DNA from: Prorocentrum cordatum
Lineage: Eukaryota > Sar > Dinophyceae > Prorocentrales > Prorocentraceae
Direction of reading: 5' to 3'
NCBI GenBank assembly: GCA_963575745.1
Contig: CAUYUJ010020170.1
Location: 1,174,013 to 1,238,012 of the forward strand
DNA: 64,000 bases
Below are positions 11,226-20,711 of this stretch, in pieces. Positions within the stretch are counted from its first letter, which is position 1. Each line of letters begins with the position of its first letter. A program made the translations under genes and the position numbers. The notes beneath the pieces are model-generated. The model was not told the DNA's origin, searched no databases, and saw only the letters and a program-made list of their open reading frames with translations.

Positions 11226-11455
11226 CATATGGCCTTCCTCCTCCTCCTCCTCATCATCTTTCTTCCTCCTCCTCTTTCCTCCTCCTCATCCTGCACTCTC
11301 CTCCCTCCGGATCCCTCCTCCTCTGCATCCTCTCTTCTCCTGTCTCATCTTCGTTCCTCCGTCTCTTCCTCCTCCTCCTGCTCTTCCTCTTCCTCTACCT
11401 CCTCCTCCTCCTCATCTTCTTCCTCCTCCTCCCTCTTGTCCTCCTCCGCCTCATC
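11226..11455. repeat. (TCC)n-rich tract
   Basis: Imperfect TCC/TCT triplets, pyrimidines on plus, running directly into the ATC array. Confidence 0.9.
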
Positions 11456-11491
11456 ATAATCATCAGAAGCATCATCATCCTCACTGGCATG

Positions 11492-11549
<58 letters not shown>

Positions 11550-12640
11550 CCATCGTCATCAATATCACCATCAACATCATGATCGTTATATCATCATCAT
11601 CACCATCGTCAGCAGCATCATCGCCACCACTATCATCATCAGCAGCATATCCATCATCACCACATTCATCACCATCATCATCATCATCCTATTCATTTGT
11701 ATGTTCCTATTCCTTGATCTGCATCGTCATCACCATCCTCGTCATCATCAGCAGCAGCATCCGAATCAGCACCACAATACTCATCATATTCATTTGCATG
11801 CTCAAACTGAAATGTATACTCATTCTCACAGCCATGCTTATACTCATACTCATCGCCATCACTATCACAAGTACCATCACCATCATAGTCAGCATCATCA
11901 TCATCATCATCATTATCATCATCAGCATCAGCATCAGCATCATCAGCATCATCATATCTTCCACCATCAGCCTTATCGGCATCATATTGGTTGCATCGTC
12001 GTCATCATCATCATCATCCTCAGTAGCATCATCAGGATCAGCATCACCAGCATCAGTACCAAAGTCATCATCAGCACCATCATCATCGTCGCAATCGTCA
12101 TCGACAGTTCCATCACCCACCAGCACATCTCATCATCAGCATCATCATCGTCGTCATCATCATCAGCATCACCATCACTACAATCAGCATCAGCATCATC
12201 AGCAACATCCTCATTATCATCATGATCGTCATCATCACCACCACCCATCGACGACATCTCTCAGCATCATCAGTACCATCATCATCAGCATCATCACCAC
12301 CATCATCAGCCTCATCAGCATCATCCTTATTATTATCACCATCATCATCAGCATCATCACCACCATCATCAGCCTCATCAGCATCATCCTTATTATCACC
12401 ATCATCATCAGCAGCAGCAGCAGCATAAGGATCGCCAGTATCATCGTAGCCGCCACCATCGCCATCATCATCATCATGATACGTATTATCAGCATCAGCA
12501 TCATCATCATCATTACCAGCCGCATCAGTCTCATCATCATGCTCAGCATGGTCTCCAGCGTTTCATCATCACCATCAGCATCATCATAGCCACCAATACC
12601 TTCCCACCATCATCATCATCATCACCATCATCATGATTAT
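11456..12640. repeat. 1.2 kb (ATC)n array
   Basis: CATCAT triplets interrupted by CAG, CAC and GTC variants. Near 12,290-12,410 a ~55-bp higher-order unit is locally duplicated. Ile/Ser/His and Met/Asp frames are artefacts. A GAT array of similar size lies at 47.05-47.98 kb in the opposite triplet orientation. Confidence 0.97.
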
Positions 12641-13445
12641 CCACTGCGCTCCTCTTCCCTCCTCCGCTCTCCTCCTTTCCTCCTCTGTCCTCCTCATCCC
12701 TCCTCCTTCCACTCTTCCTCCTCACCTGACCCCTTTTTCATGCTCCGTCGTTGCTGTAAGGCCTCTTAGAGTTCGTTCGAGCTGGACCCCAGTGCTTCCC
12801 AGCCCTATTTGCGAGGTCGTCAGGCGCAGGACGATTCGGTGCCAAACGCCATGAACTCCATGCCATTGCATTGCCACCCTTCATCATAATCCTCCTACCC
12901 CCTCCTCCCTCCTTTGGTGTACCAGCCTGGCTCTGACCAGTACGAGGCCGCAGCGTCTGAGAACACGCACACGGATAAGACCAGCAGCGCAAGGAATGAT
13001 TGTAAGGTAGTACACCTGCAGTGCGGCAGCTGAGCTTTGACGCGGGAGGTGCGATCAAGGGGGGAAAGTGGAGCTGCGGGGTCACAGAGGAGCACCGACA
13101 TCGAGCGTCAGCGCAATAGCACGTTACATTGGTCTGCCCATCAGGTTACGCAGAAATGCAGCACAAGGATAACCGCAGGATGCAACCATCCCACCACCTC
13201 TTCACAGCGTTACAACCCACCAACCACAGCACGAGCCACGCGTGGTGAACAGTTGAACATCGAGATTTGAAATGTATCTGCTTCCATCGACTCTTTTCCC
13301 CCTCTTGAACTTGGACTACGGCTCGAAGTTTATCAAGATCGGTTGGCAATTAGACTATGTTACACACCACATCTACACACAAGCTAACTCTCACAAACTT
13401 CGAGCTTTCAGCCAGCGCGTCCGCCTCAGACTAGAACGAGCGAAT
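12641..13445. other. No gene seen
   Basis: TCC patches to about 12,725, then unique sequence. The last part may be the 3' end of the minus-strand LINE, but I cannot place its terminus. Confidence 0.4.
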
Positions 13446-14156
13446 TCACATGTTTGGGAATGTCCCCCCCATAGCCGAAGGACGTGCTTCCCCTACGCCG
13501 GATATGACCTCCACGATCCACGCCGACGCAGCGTAAGGTCTGCCACGCGCACCACCGTTGGCTTGGACAATCCAGCTGCACTCCCGTAGGGATTTCCCAG
13601 GGTACGGCCAGTCTAAGTCAACAGACCACGCCTTCTGCACATCCATCGTGTGGTTTGCCAGGTGGTCCGCTGTGACGTTGTACTCCCTCGGACGCCACGA
13701 CACAAGGTCAGCCCAAATGTCCGGTGGAGACCATCCAGAATGCAGTAATCTGACGAGGTCGTCGCAAGTACGGCGTACCAGCTGCGAGGCTAATGAGTGC
13801 AGGCAGGGAGCACGTCCGCAAACGATGCGCTGCAATGGTTGGCCGCCCGCTACAACCAGTACCCGTCTCGGCTCCGCCCCCCACGGAAACCCGACGTCCA
13901 TCCGGATTTGGGCGTGGGACCTTGGAACGTCATCGAGGACGTGTACACGAAGTGTTCGGCGTTTGTCGACAGGTGCCATTAGCAGCGTCCACGCACGGCA
14001 TGCATGTGGTAAGCGTGGCAGCCCCAGGCAGGCACAGGTTACATTGGCGAACTGGTCGCGTCCTCCCACTCCGCGCCGTGCCCAGGGGCCAAGCGCACGA
14101 GAAGACCCACGTCTCGGCGGGATCGCCGCGGGACCGGCTGCGCGCCAGCCCGCCAT
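13446..14156 (-). pseudogene. RNase H-like C-terminal part of the LINE
   Basis: One 237-codon open stretch. Residues about 154-170 read WRPREYNVTADHLANH, like the HxxREYNxxADxLAN segment of RNase H-bearing LINEs. Residues about 195-215 read WIVQANGGARGRPYAASAWI, which resembles the N-terminal DGGARGNPG..AGWV strand of RNase HI with Asp replaced by Asn. The loss of that Asp suggests an inactive domain. It lies downstream (on minus) of the RT fragment as expected for one element. Confidence 0.7.
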
Positions 14157-14484
14157 TCCTGGTGCCCGAAAGGATGGGAAGATCGAGCGATGATTTGTTT
14201 CCTACTGCTCAACGCTGGCGTGCACTGCGCAGCGTGCTGCTAGCACGGCCATCTGTGGGGCCTCTAGGCAAGCGGCCGAGGAGGTGGGGAAGCGCTGCTG
14301 CAGACCCGTTTCTGGCAAGATCGTTGCGTGCACGGTTTAGCACAGGCGGGAGAGACGGGTTTGCAGCAACGGTTTCGCCCAGCTGGTTAAGATTGGTACT
14401 CCTCCCTCAAAGTTTGCCTGAAAATCTCATGGAGGATCCGGAGGTGAAGTGGATAGAATTTGAAGCGACCAGCCCAAGATTCGA

Positions 14485-15340
14485 TTATTCTCGCTGCGCG
14501 CTGGCTGTACTCCATGCAAGCCTCGTTTGCCCTCCTACGCAGGCGCAGTGCCCAGCGTAAGAATTTGTATTCCTAGCGGTTCGCTGCAAGCAATAACGAA
14601 GATGTGGCATGACACGAGTTTGACCATAGGCAATCGAAGCTGAAGATCCCAGGCACCAAGCACGAAACTTGATTGCCGCCGCTCCCAGGCTCAAGAAATC
14701 TGCCGAACGAGCCCAACAGCATGCGTCCCCCTTCTGCTGCCGACGCTCGAAGCAACACGTGCTCGAGCCCTGATGGTCCAGAATTCCCAGCACCTCCATG
14801 TTGTCAACAAGCTTGGTCGTCATAGTGGCGCCGCTGGGAATGATCAAGTCAACGTCTCCAATGTCGCCTGCGCCAGAGTCGCCCCGCCTGAATTGGAGCG
14901 AGCTCTCCTCCCATGACAAAGGAAGTGTGTGCAGAAGATGCGTCAACTCCTGACACATGGTTCTCACCTGGTCCACGGACGCTGCCACTATCAACACGTC
15001 TTCCGCCCAGATCATACGCGTCAGCCGTTGCCCAGTGCCAGAATCGAACCCGAAGCGTCTGGAGGACCAGCTACGCATAAATCTTCCACGGCGGCCTCAA
15101 CAGGTACGTTCCAAACGCAGGGAATGTCTTTGCCGACGTGCGTGCCCCCATTGGGGCCGAGAGCATCCTTTTTGTGGAGCCAGCCGCAGGCACCGACAGG
15201 GGAAAGCTGAAAGCCCGGAGGCTTCCCACCTCCAGCAGCAGGCGAGTTCCGCAGGAGCTGCCGCTCTGGCCAGCAGGGCGCCCATCACCGCGGGATCGAT
15301 AGGGTCGAGCGCCGCTGCCACATCCAAAGTGGCCACGGCC
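14485..15340 (-). pseudogene. Reverse transcriptase domain, frameshifted
   Basis: Motif A reads TLDVAAALDPIDPAVMGALL (about 15,331 downward), where a functional enzyme usually has an aromatic residue after AA. A frame change leads to GARTSAKTFPAFGTYLLRPP (about 15,150-15,080), resembling the RGVRQG..P region. A second change leads to IWAEDVLIVAASVDQVRTMC (about 15,012). Active enzymes have two Asp here (xxDD); this copy has Glu-Asp. Two shifts within 260 bases plus the changed catalytic pair mean a pseudogene. The GLSAFPC..LHKGC-like stretch between motifs is also split between frames. Confidence 0.75.
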
Positions 15341-15540
15341 GCTGACAGGTTCTAACGGTGGGCTAGAAATAAAAGTTGGCGCAGCACGCACACGATGTCG
15401 ATACAGTGGAGGCCCGCTGTGGATCTGCAGCTGCAGACATGACGAGAGGCAGGGATCGTCGGCCGAGTGCAGTGGATGAGGCTGGTCACATACCGCGTCC
15501 AAAAGCAATGGAGGCTGGATGTCCACCGGTATTTGTCGTA

Positions 15541-16740
15541 ATGGACAGCCTGTGTCTCTTTAGGAATGCCGGCGTAATCAACATGTTTCTTTTCTGGAGG
15601 GTCTTCTGAATCAATGCGTGGTTGCTTGTCCAGGAAACGACGCTACACATGAATGCAGACGTAAAAAGGGAGCGCCGCGTATACATCTGGGGGGCACCCG
15701 TTCATCTTAGGTGCCTTATTCGCCTTCGTTCTGGCGCGCCCTCGCAACACATCATGAACTGAGATCCTCATATGGGATATTGCCATCAAGTATGCAGTTT
15801 CGAAAAATACCAGACAAGACAGCCCAAGCGGTGTTTTTGGACCTCTGCGGTTGTTCGCCGGATTTTGAGAACGACCTTTACCCAAGAGTTCGGTTTCCCG
15901 CAACCATGCCGAACGGTCATGCGTGAGCTCGCCACCGATTTCCATGTGTATGGGAAGGCGACGTCGGGCGGGGGCTCTGCGGACACTCGCTCATCGCACA
16001 CTGCTCCTCTCTTTCCGACGTCGGCGCAGAAATCGTCGAAGGCGTTGTATTGCAGACCTGTATTCTGACCACGATGCTGAAGCAACTTCTGCTCGAGCTT
16101 GTTTCACAAGAGTGCTCAGCGAGGGACCGGAGGACATTTGTCGGGACGAAGCCGTCGTAAACGGCGTAGTCGAAGCGAGCCCTTGCACTGATGTGTGAAG
16201 CGCCCCTAAGGATAAGCCAGAAAATGTGACGCACTTCCGCTGGAAAGATTCTTCGTCGACAGCCGACGCTGGTGCCCACCCAGTCTAAGGTGTGTTCGGG
16301 ATCTCCGCTATGTCCAAGGAGACAACGCCACGAAGCTCTGCAATCCAGTTTCTGTGATCATAAGCCCCGAGCAACCTGCTTCGAAAAGACAAGGCGTGCC
16401 GTCTCCGAGGTGCTTCGCGTGACGGCCAAGAGGTCGGTCTGGATGGGATGCTGCAGCATCTTGCTAGCACCGCACGTCAATCGCGGCTCCCGTGCAGGCG
16501 AGGGGGCGGAGTGGCTCGTGCACGAGTTGATGGCACGCAGGCGGAGCGCCTCAAACCACGCAAGCATCGGATTTGCCATCGTCACTGTGTGCGATTTGGC
16601 TGGCGCCTGGAACAACGTACTCTCCCGTAGCACCCTCATGCTTCGCAGGTCGATTGCAGTTGGCATCAACCGCAAGAAGAATGTCAAACGCAACGGACGG
16701 GTAAGCGGACAGCTGGCATTCACCATTTAGGAATAATGAA
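15541..16740 (-). other. Possible 5' part of the LINE, badly eroded
   Basis: Short minus frames include a YDGFVPTNVLRSLAEHS stretch near 16,190-16,140, which could be the RGFVPGR-like segment that precedes RT motif A in related elements. Stops and shifts are frequent. I cannot fix the element's 5' end; no other gene seen. Confidence 0.35.
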
Positions 16741-16830
16741 GACACTCGCCCGTCCCGTCCGCTGTGTCGTCCTTCGCCTCCCCCTTGTCTTCCTCCCCTT
16801 CTCTCTCCAGTCTGCGGCGAACCCAGAGGT

Positions 16831-16902
16831 GAAGTGAGAAGGGGCGGGCCTTCTCAGAAGGTTCAGAAGTCCTTGGGCCTTCTGAGAATGCCTTCTCACT
16901 TC
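16831..16902. repeat. Small foldback, GAAGTGAGAAGG arms
   Basis: GAAGTGAGAAGG at the left pairs perfectly with CCTTCTCACTTC at the right. CCTTCTCAGAAGG inside is itself palindromic. The core resembles the CTTCTTAGAAG foldback family but the flanks differ. Confidence 0.65.
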
Positions 16903-16984
16903 TCCCCCTTGCTAGCCGCCAGACCCTCCTGTGTAGAACTTCTTCGCCTCGACGGGGGTCTTGGAAGGAGCCTCTGCTCTCTCA

Positions 16985-17440
16985 CCTCTGAGGTGTCTCT
17001 GAGCCCACGGCACGCAGTCGATCGTTAATCTCTCGATCGGTCGTCGTTCTGTACATCGGATCGATCGGTGATCCGTCGACGCGCGAGTCGATGCACGATT
17101 TAGCCGTCGACTTGTCGATATCGATCGGGGTCGGTGCTGTCGATGCACCGCTCGCTCTGGCCCCGTGCTCTTGAGACAGATCGGGCAGGCGGTTCCTTTG
17201 GTGACCTTCAGCTCAACCCGCCACCGCTCAAGGCCTGTGGATGCCAGAAGCTTCTGGTCGCAACCGGCGAGATCGGTTGCTGCTGGTTCTGCTGCAGATT
17301 CAGGTATCGGTCGCGACCGAGTTGCCTCAAGATCGGTCGTGACCAATTTAGGAATGGGCCGCGATCGGTCGCGACTATTATTTCGAGTGCCGATCGGTCG
17401 GTACTGCTCACAACCGGAAACTCTCGCATCCAACGATCTG
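16985..17440. repeat. GATCGGTCG-rich degenerate repeat
   Basis: Irregular recurrence of CGATCGG, GTCGATC and GACCGAT, giving many palindromic hexamers. No coding evidence. Confidence 0.55.
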
Positions 17441-17559
17441 GGGCGCCTGGGTTGTAGGCCAGAGGCCTCGGCGCCGCCTTCGCGGGGCGCCGCCACCGCA
17501 GGCTCCAGGCAGGCTGTGCTGTACGGCGAGGGGCTGAGAGGAGGGAAGCAAGCAGAAGA

Positions 17560-17566
17560 CGGCGAC

Positions 17567-17603
<37 letters not shown>

Positions 17604-17690
17604 GACTGAGATGAGGAAAGCAGGCAGACGACGACCACGACGACGACGAAGACGAAAACAAAAACGAAGACGAGGACGACGAAGACCGTG
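17560..17690. repeat. (GAC)n microsatellite
   Basis: GAC/GACGGC triplets in two blocks separated by GGACTGAGATGAGGAAAGC. Shadow frames read poly-Asp, Arg or Thr. Confidence 0.9.
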
Positions 17691-17978
17691 CAGGCGGGAG
17701 GCCGTGGCCAGGGGCGGCGGGGGGCAGAACAAGGAGGAAATGTGGGGATACACCCGAAGGGGGCTATTCGGACTCACCCCTGTCGAGGATGGACGCCCCA
17801 CCATCGTATATCCCAGGGTTGGGTCCCAAATGCCTGGCCCTCTCGAAAACCCCACGGAGCCTGAGATAACTTGGGGCCGACGCATCCACCTGTGATGAGG
17901 ACACCCCAATCAGGGCCTGCGGGCCGAATGCGGCTATCAGAGCCGGGATTCGCTTTTTGTTGAGCAGGCTCGGATCTG
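17691..17978. other. No gene seen
   Basis: No supported feature. Confidence 0.4.
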
Positions 17979-18185
17979 GACGCCCGAGATGGGCATGGAA
18001 AGAATGGGTACGATGCCCAACAGCTGTTCCTGTTCAGTCTGGACAGGATTCGCTGTCCACGCCGCCGCGGCCTGTGTCCATTCGAGACAGAAGGCCGCCT
18101 GCCCAACAGCGGCCGCTGTTGGTTTGGGACAACACTTGTTGTTGGGCATTGTACCCGTTCTTTCGGTACCCATTTCGGGTGTCCA
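17979..18185. mobile_element. Inverted-repeat element, ATGCCCAACA family, copy 1
   Basis: The left arm TGGACGCCCGAGATGGGCAT..GATGCCCAACA pairs with the right arm ..TGTTGGGCATTGTACCCGTT..CGGGTGTCCA over about 50 bp with scattered mismatches. The centre contains a second inverted pair (GACAGGATTCGCTGTCC and AACAGCGGCCGCTGTT). A second copy lies in the last intron of the exchanger gene at about 45,892-46,094. No ORF. Confidence 0.8.
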
Positions 18186-18742
18186 AATTGGAGGAGCCCG
18201 GTGCCCCCGAGCGTGGCACGCGTCGCGGGCAGCTGGCCCGCAGGCCGCGTGCCCGCGCCTCGCCTGCCCGGCGGTCGGCCCGCCTGCCTGCCTGCCTGCG
18301 CCTGGCTCCCCTGCCCGCCCTGCCGCGCACACCCGCCCGCCCGCCCGCTGGTCCCCCCCTGGGTGGCGCTCGTGCTGGTTCTGGGAGGGCGGGGTCTCGG
18401 AGCCTCTGCAGCGGCCCTGCGGGTGGCGCTGCGGGCTGTTTTTTGTTTTCGGGCCTCGCGTCGGGAAACATGGCAAGCCGAATTTCATGATTCAGAGCAT
18501 GGCCACGACATGCGACGTTGTGACGAAAACCGGTTTGAATAAAACACAGACCGAGATAGTGCAAGCCGATGCGCCCCCGCCAATCTTGGCCTGCTCGCCC
18601 GCCCGCGCACACTGCTATGGGTTCGTCCTGCCCTGCCTGTGTGGCTCACCCGCCCGCCCGTGTTTGCAGCAGTCGCCAGCCACGGCCGGGCGTCTGGCCA
18701 GCCTTCAAGCGAGGAAACACCGTCTCGACCCCCATAGGTGAC
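18186..18742. other. No gene seen; CCTG/CCCG-rich
   Basis: GCCTGCCTG and GCCCGCCCG short tandem stretches near 18,285-18,350 and 18,590-18,665. No coding support. Confidence 0.4.
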
Positions 18743-18888
18743 GTTTATAGGGGGCCACATGCGAACCCTACCCCTACCCCCACGATTTCTGAGGGGGAGG
18801 GTGGGGTTCACTTCGCTCGGGAGCTCCACCTTCCCCTTCAGAAATCGTGGGGGGTAGGGGTAGGGTTCGCATGTGCCCCCCTAGTTTA
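18743..18888. mobile_element. 136-bp inverted-repeat element with GTTTA target duplication
   Basis: The element is 18,748-18,883. The left arm starts TAGGGGGCCACATGCGAACC and the right arm is its near-perfect reverse complement over about 57 bp, leaving a loop of about 22 bp. GTTTA lies directly outside on both sides (18,743-18,747 and 18,884-18,888), as expected of a target-site duplication. The arms contain CCCTACCCCTACCCC, which looks telomere-like. It lies about 330 bp upstream of the exchanger start. Confidence 0.88.
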
Positions 18889-19217
18889 CTAGACAGCCCC
18901 GGGCGCTCACTAAGCTTATAGGCAGCCCCGTCCTGTCCGATTCCTGCATGAGCGCGTTCACTGAATGGATCCGGTCGTCGGGGTGCCTCCCCGGTAGGAG
19001 TGTGGTGCTTCTGCCCTGTAAGCCTGCACCAGAACCGCGCCCCGTGGCCTCGGGGATTGGCATCGGTGGGTCGCCTCCTCGTGCAGGAAGCGGTGCCAGG
19101 ATTGAGGGGTCCACCCATGAGGTTTTCGAACGGCTCGTGCTCGCTCGTTGGTGGCTGCCCGTCCGCTCCTCACCCTCCTCCCCCGCACCGCTTTGGGGCT
19201 TCCTGCAGGTGGATCGG
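18889..19217 (+). promoter_or_regulatory. 5' flank of the exchanger gene
   Basis: The exchanger frame is open back to 18,948, but this part shows no conserved residues. A pyrimidine-rich run (GCTTTGGGGCTTCCTGCAG) ends in an AG at 19,207-19,208, ten bases before the chosen ATG. That AG could be a spliced-leader trans-splicing acceptor or a cis acceptor from an upstream exon. No TATA element is seen. Confidence 0.4.
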
Positions 19218-19850
19218 ATGATGAACGCTACGGCGTCTGGTCTGTCTGGCGCCAAACGCCTGGACTGGAAGGCCGCGTCCGCCGTGCCCAGGTCAGGACA
19301 GGCCCACTGGTGGAGCTGGTCAGATGGAGAAAGACCCATCGTCCTGAAACCAGATGACAACTCGCACGCCTCCGATAAGTCTCCAGTTATCCCCGTCGAT
19401 GAGAGGGTGGCGGTCTTCGCTCGGGACCTTACGGCCCCTACGTTCGCAATGTTCGTGTTGTGCGTCATGGTTGCCACGTGGGCGAGCTCCAATCGATGTT
19501 TGCAGTTCTTCCCGGAGAGCGGGACACTGATCCTTGTGGCGACGATTGCGGGAGTGGTCGGACGTTATGTGGGGACCTATAGAGATTCTCTAGACGATTA
19601 CTCGACCGACTTCGCGGTTGCGTACGCCCTGAATTTGGGGCTCATGCCGATTATCATGTTTAATTGTGGGTGGCAGGTGGACAGGGCGCATTTCATGTCG
19701 GAGTTCGAGCACATTCTCAACTTCGCAGTGATCGGCACAATCCTGAACACCATGCTGATCGCCTCAGGGAGCTGGCTGGCGGGATATTACGGCCTTCACG
19801 CCATCACATCCGTGCGCGCCAACCTCGCGTTCGCTTGCCTGATCTCGTCG
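19218..19850 (+). CDS. Exchanger exon 1: N-terminus and first membrane helices
   Basis: The ATG at 19,218 (followed by a second ATG) was chosen because it comes ten bases after a pyrimidine-rich AG and because upstream sequence lacks conservation. About 70 polar residues precede the first hydrophobic segment ([13 protein letters not shown]). Then [35 protein letters not shown] and [20 protein letters not shown] follow in the order known for CPA1 antiporters, including the amiloride-site helix. The exon ends in ..ACLISS. The frame is open into the next exon through a TCC tract that I read as intron 1. Confidence 0.88.
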
Positions 19851-20680
19851 GTACCTCCTCCTCGTCCTTCCTTTCGTCCTCCTCCTCCTCCTCCTCCTCC
19901 TCCTCCTCCTCCTCCTCCTCCTCCCTCTCCTCCTGAACTGTCGGTGGACCCCGTGGCCACGATGGCCGCCTACTGCAAGCTGCGGATCCCAGAGAAGCAG
20001 CCCCTGCTGTACACCATGGTCTTCGGGGAGGCCGCCATCAACGACGCCGTGGCCATCACCCTCTTCACCCTTGTCAACTCGAGCGGCAGCACCAGCATAG
20101 GCCCCCACCCCTCCTCCCTCCTCCTTCCCCCCCCCCTCCCCCCTCGCGCCTGCCTTCGCCCCGCCCCTCCCTCCTCTGTGCACGCCCCTCCCCATGCCCC
20201 CCCCCTCCCCTGCTCGCCCCTCGCCTCCTCCCCTGCTCGCCCCTCCCCTGCTCGCCCCTCGCCCCTCGCCCCCTCCCCCTCCCCTGCTCGCCCCCGCCCT
20301 CCTTGCCCTCCCACCGCCCCCCCCCCGCGGCCGCGCGCGCGCCTCCGCCCCGCACGCCGCCAGCGGCGGCGACCGCCGCGCGCCGCGCCCGGGCACCCGC
20401 CGCCCCGCCTATAGGGGCCGCACCGGCGCCGGGCCTCTGCGGCCACCACCGCCTCCGCCTCCGGCCGCTGGGAGCCCTCGGGCCCCTCCTCCTCCTCCTC
20501 CTCCTCCTCCTCCTCCTCCTCCCTCCTCCCTCCTCCTCCTCCTCCTCCTCCTCCCCCTCCTCCTCCTCTTCTTCCTCCTCCTCCTCCTCCTCGTCCTCCT
20601 CCACGCTCCTCCTCCTCCTCCTCTCCTCCTCCTCCTCCTCCTCCCTCCTCCTCCTCCTCCTCCTCCTCCTCCTCCTCCTC

Positions 20681-20711
<31 letters not shown>

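Larger units (their letters stand above)
13446..15540 (-). mobile_element. Decayed LINE-type retroelement (RT and RNase H)
   Basis: Reading leftward on minus: RT motif A, a motif-B-like region, motif C, a connecting segment, then an RNase H region with a WRPREYNVTAD motif followed by ANGGARGRP. This order is as I recall it for dinoflagellate LINEs. The reading frame changes at least three times and in-frame stops occur, so the copy is dead. No poly-A or target duplication could be placed. Confidence 0.75.

Noticed and set aside
11132-12589. A 485-codon Ser/Ile/His-rich plus frame
   Set aside because: Pure TCC and ATC microsatellite translation.
18748-18883. True internal telomere repeat
   Set aside because: Only CCCTACCCCTACCCC within inverted arms; no run of TTTAGGG units.
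18948-19217. Extending the exchanger N-terminus upstream to the earlier ATG at 18,948
   Set aside because: The extra 90 codons show no conserved or hydrophobic segment and start beside an inverted-repeat element; the AG at 19,208 better marks the 5' boundary.
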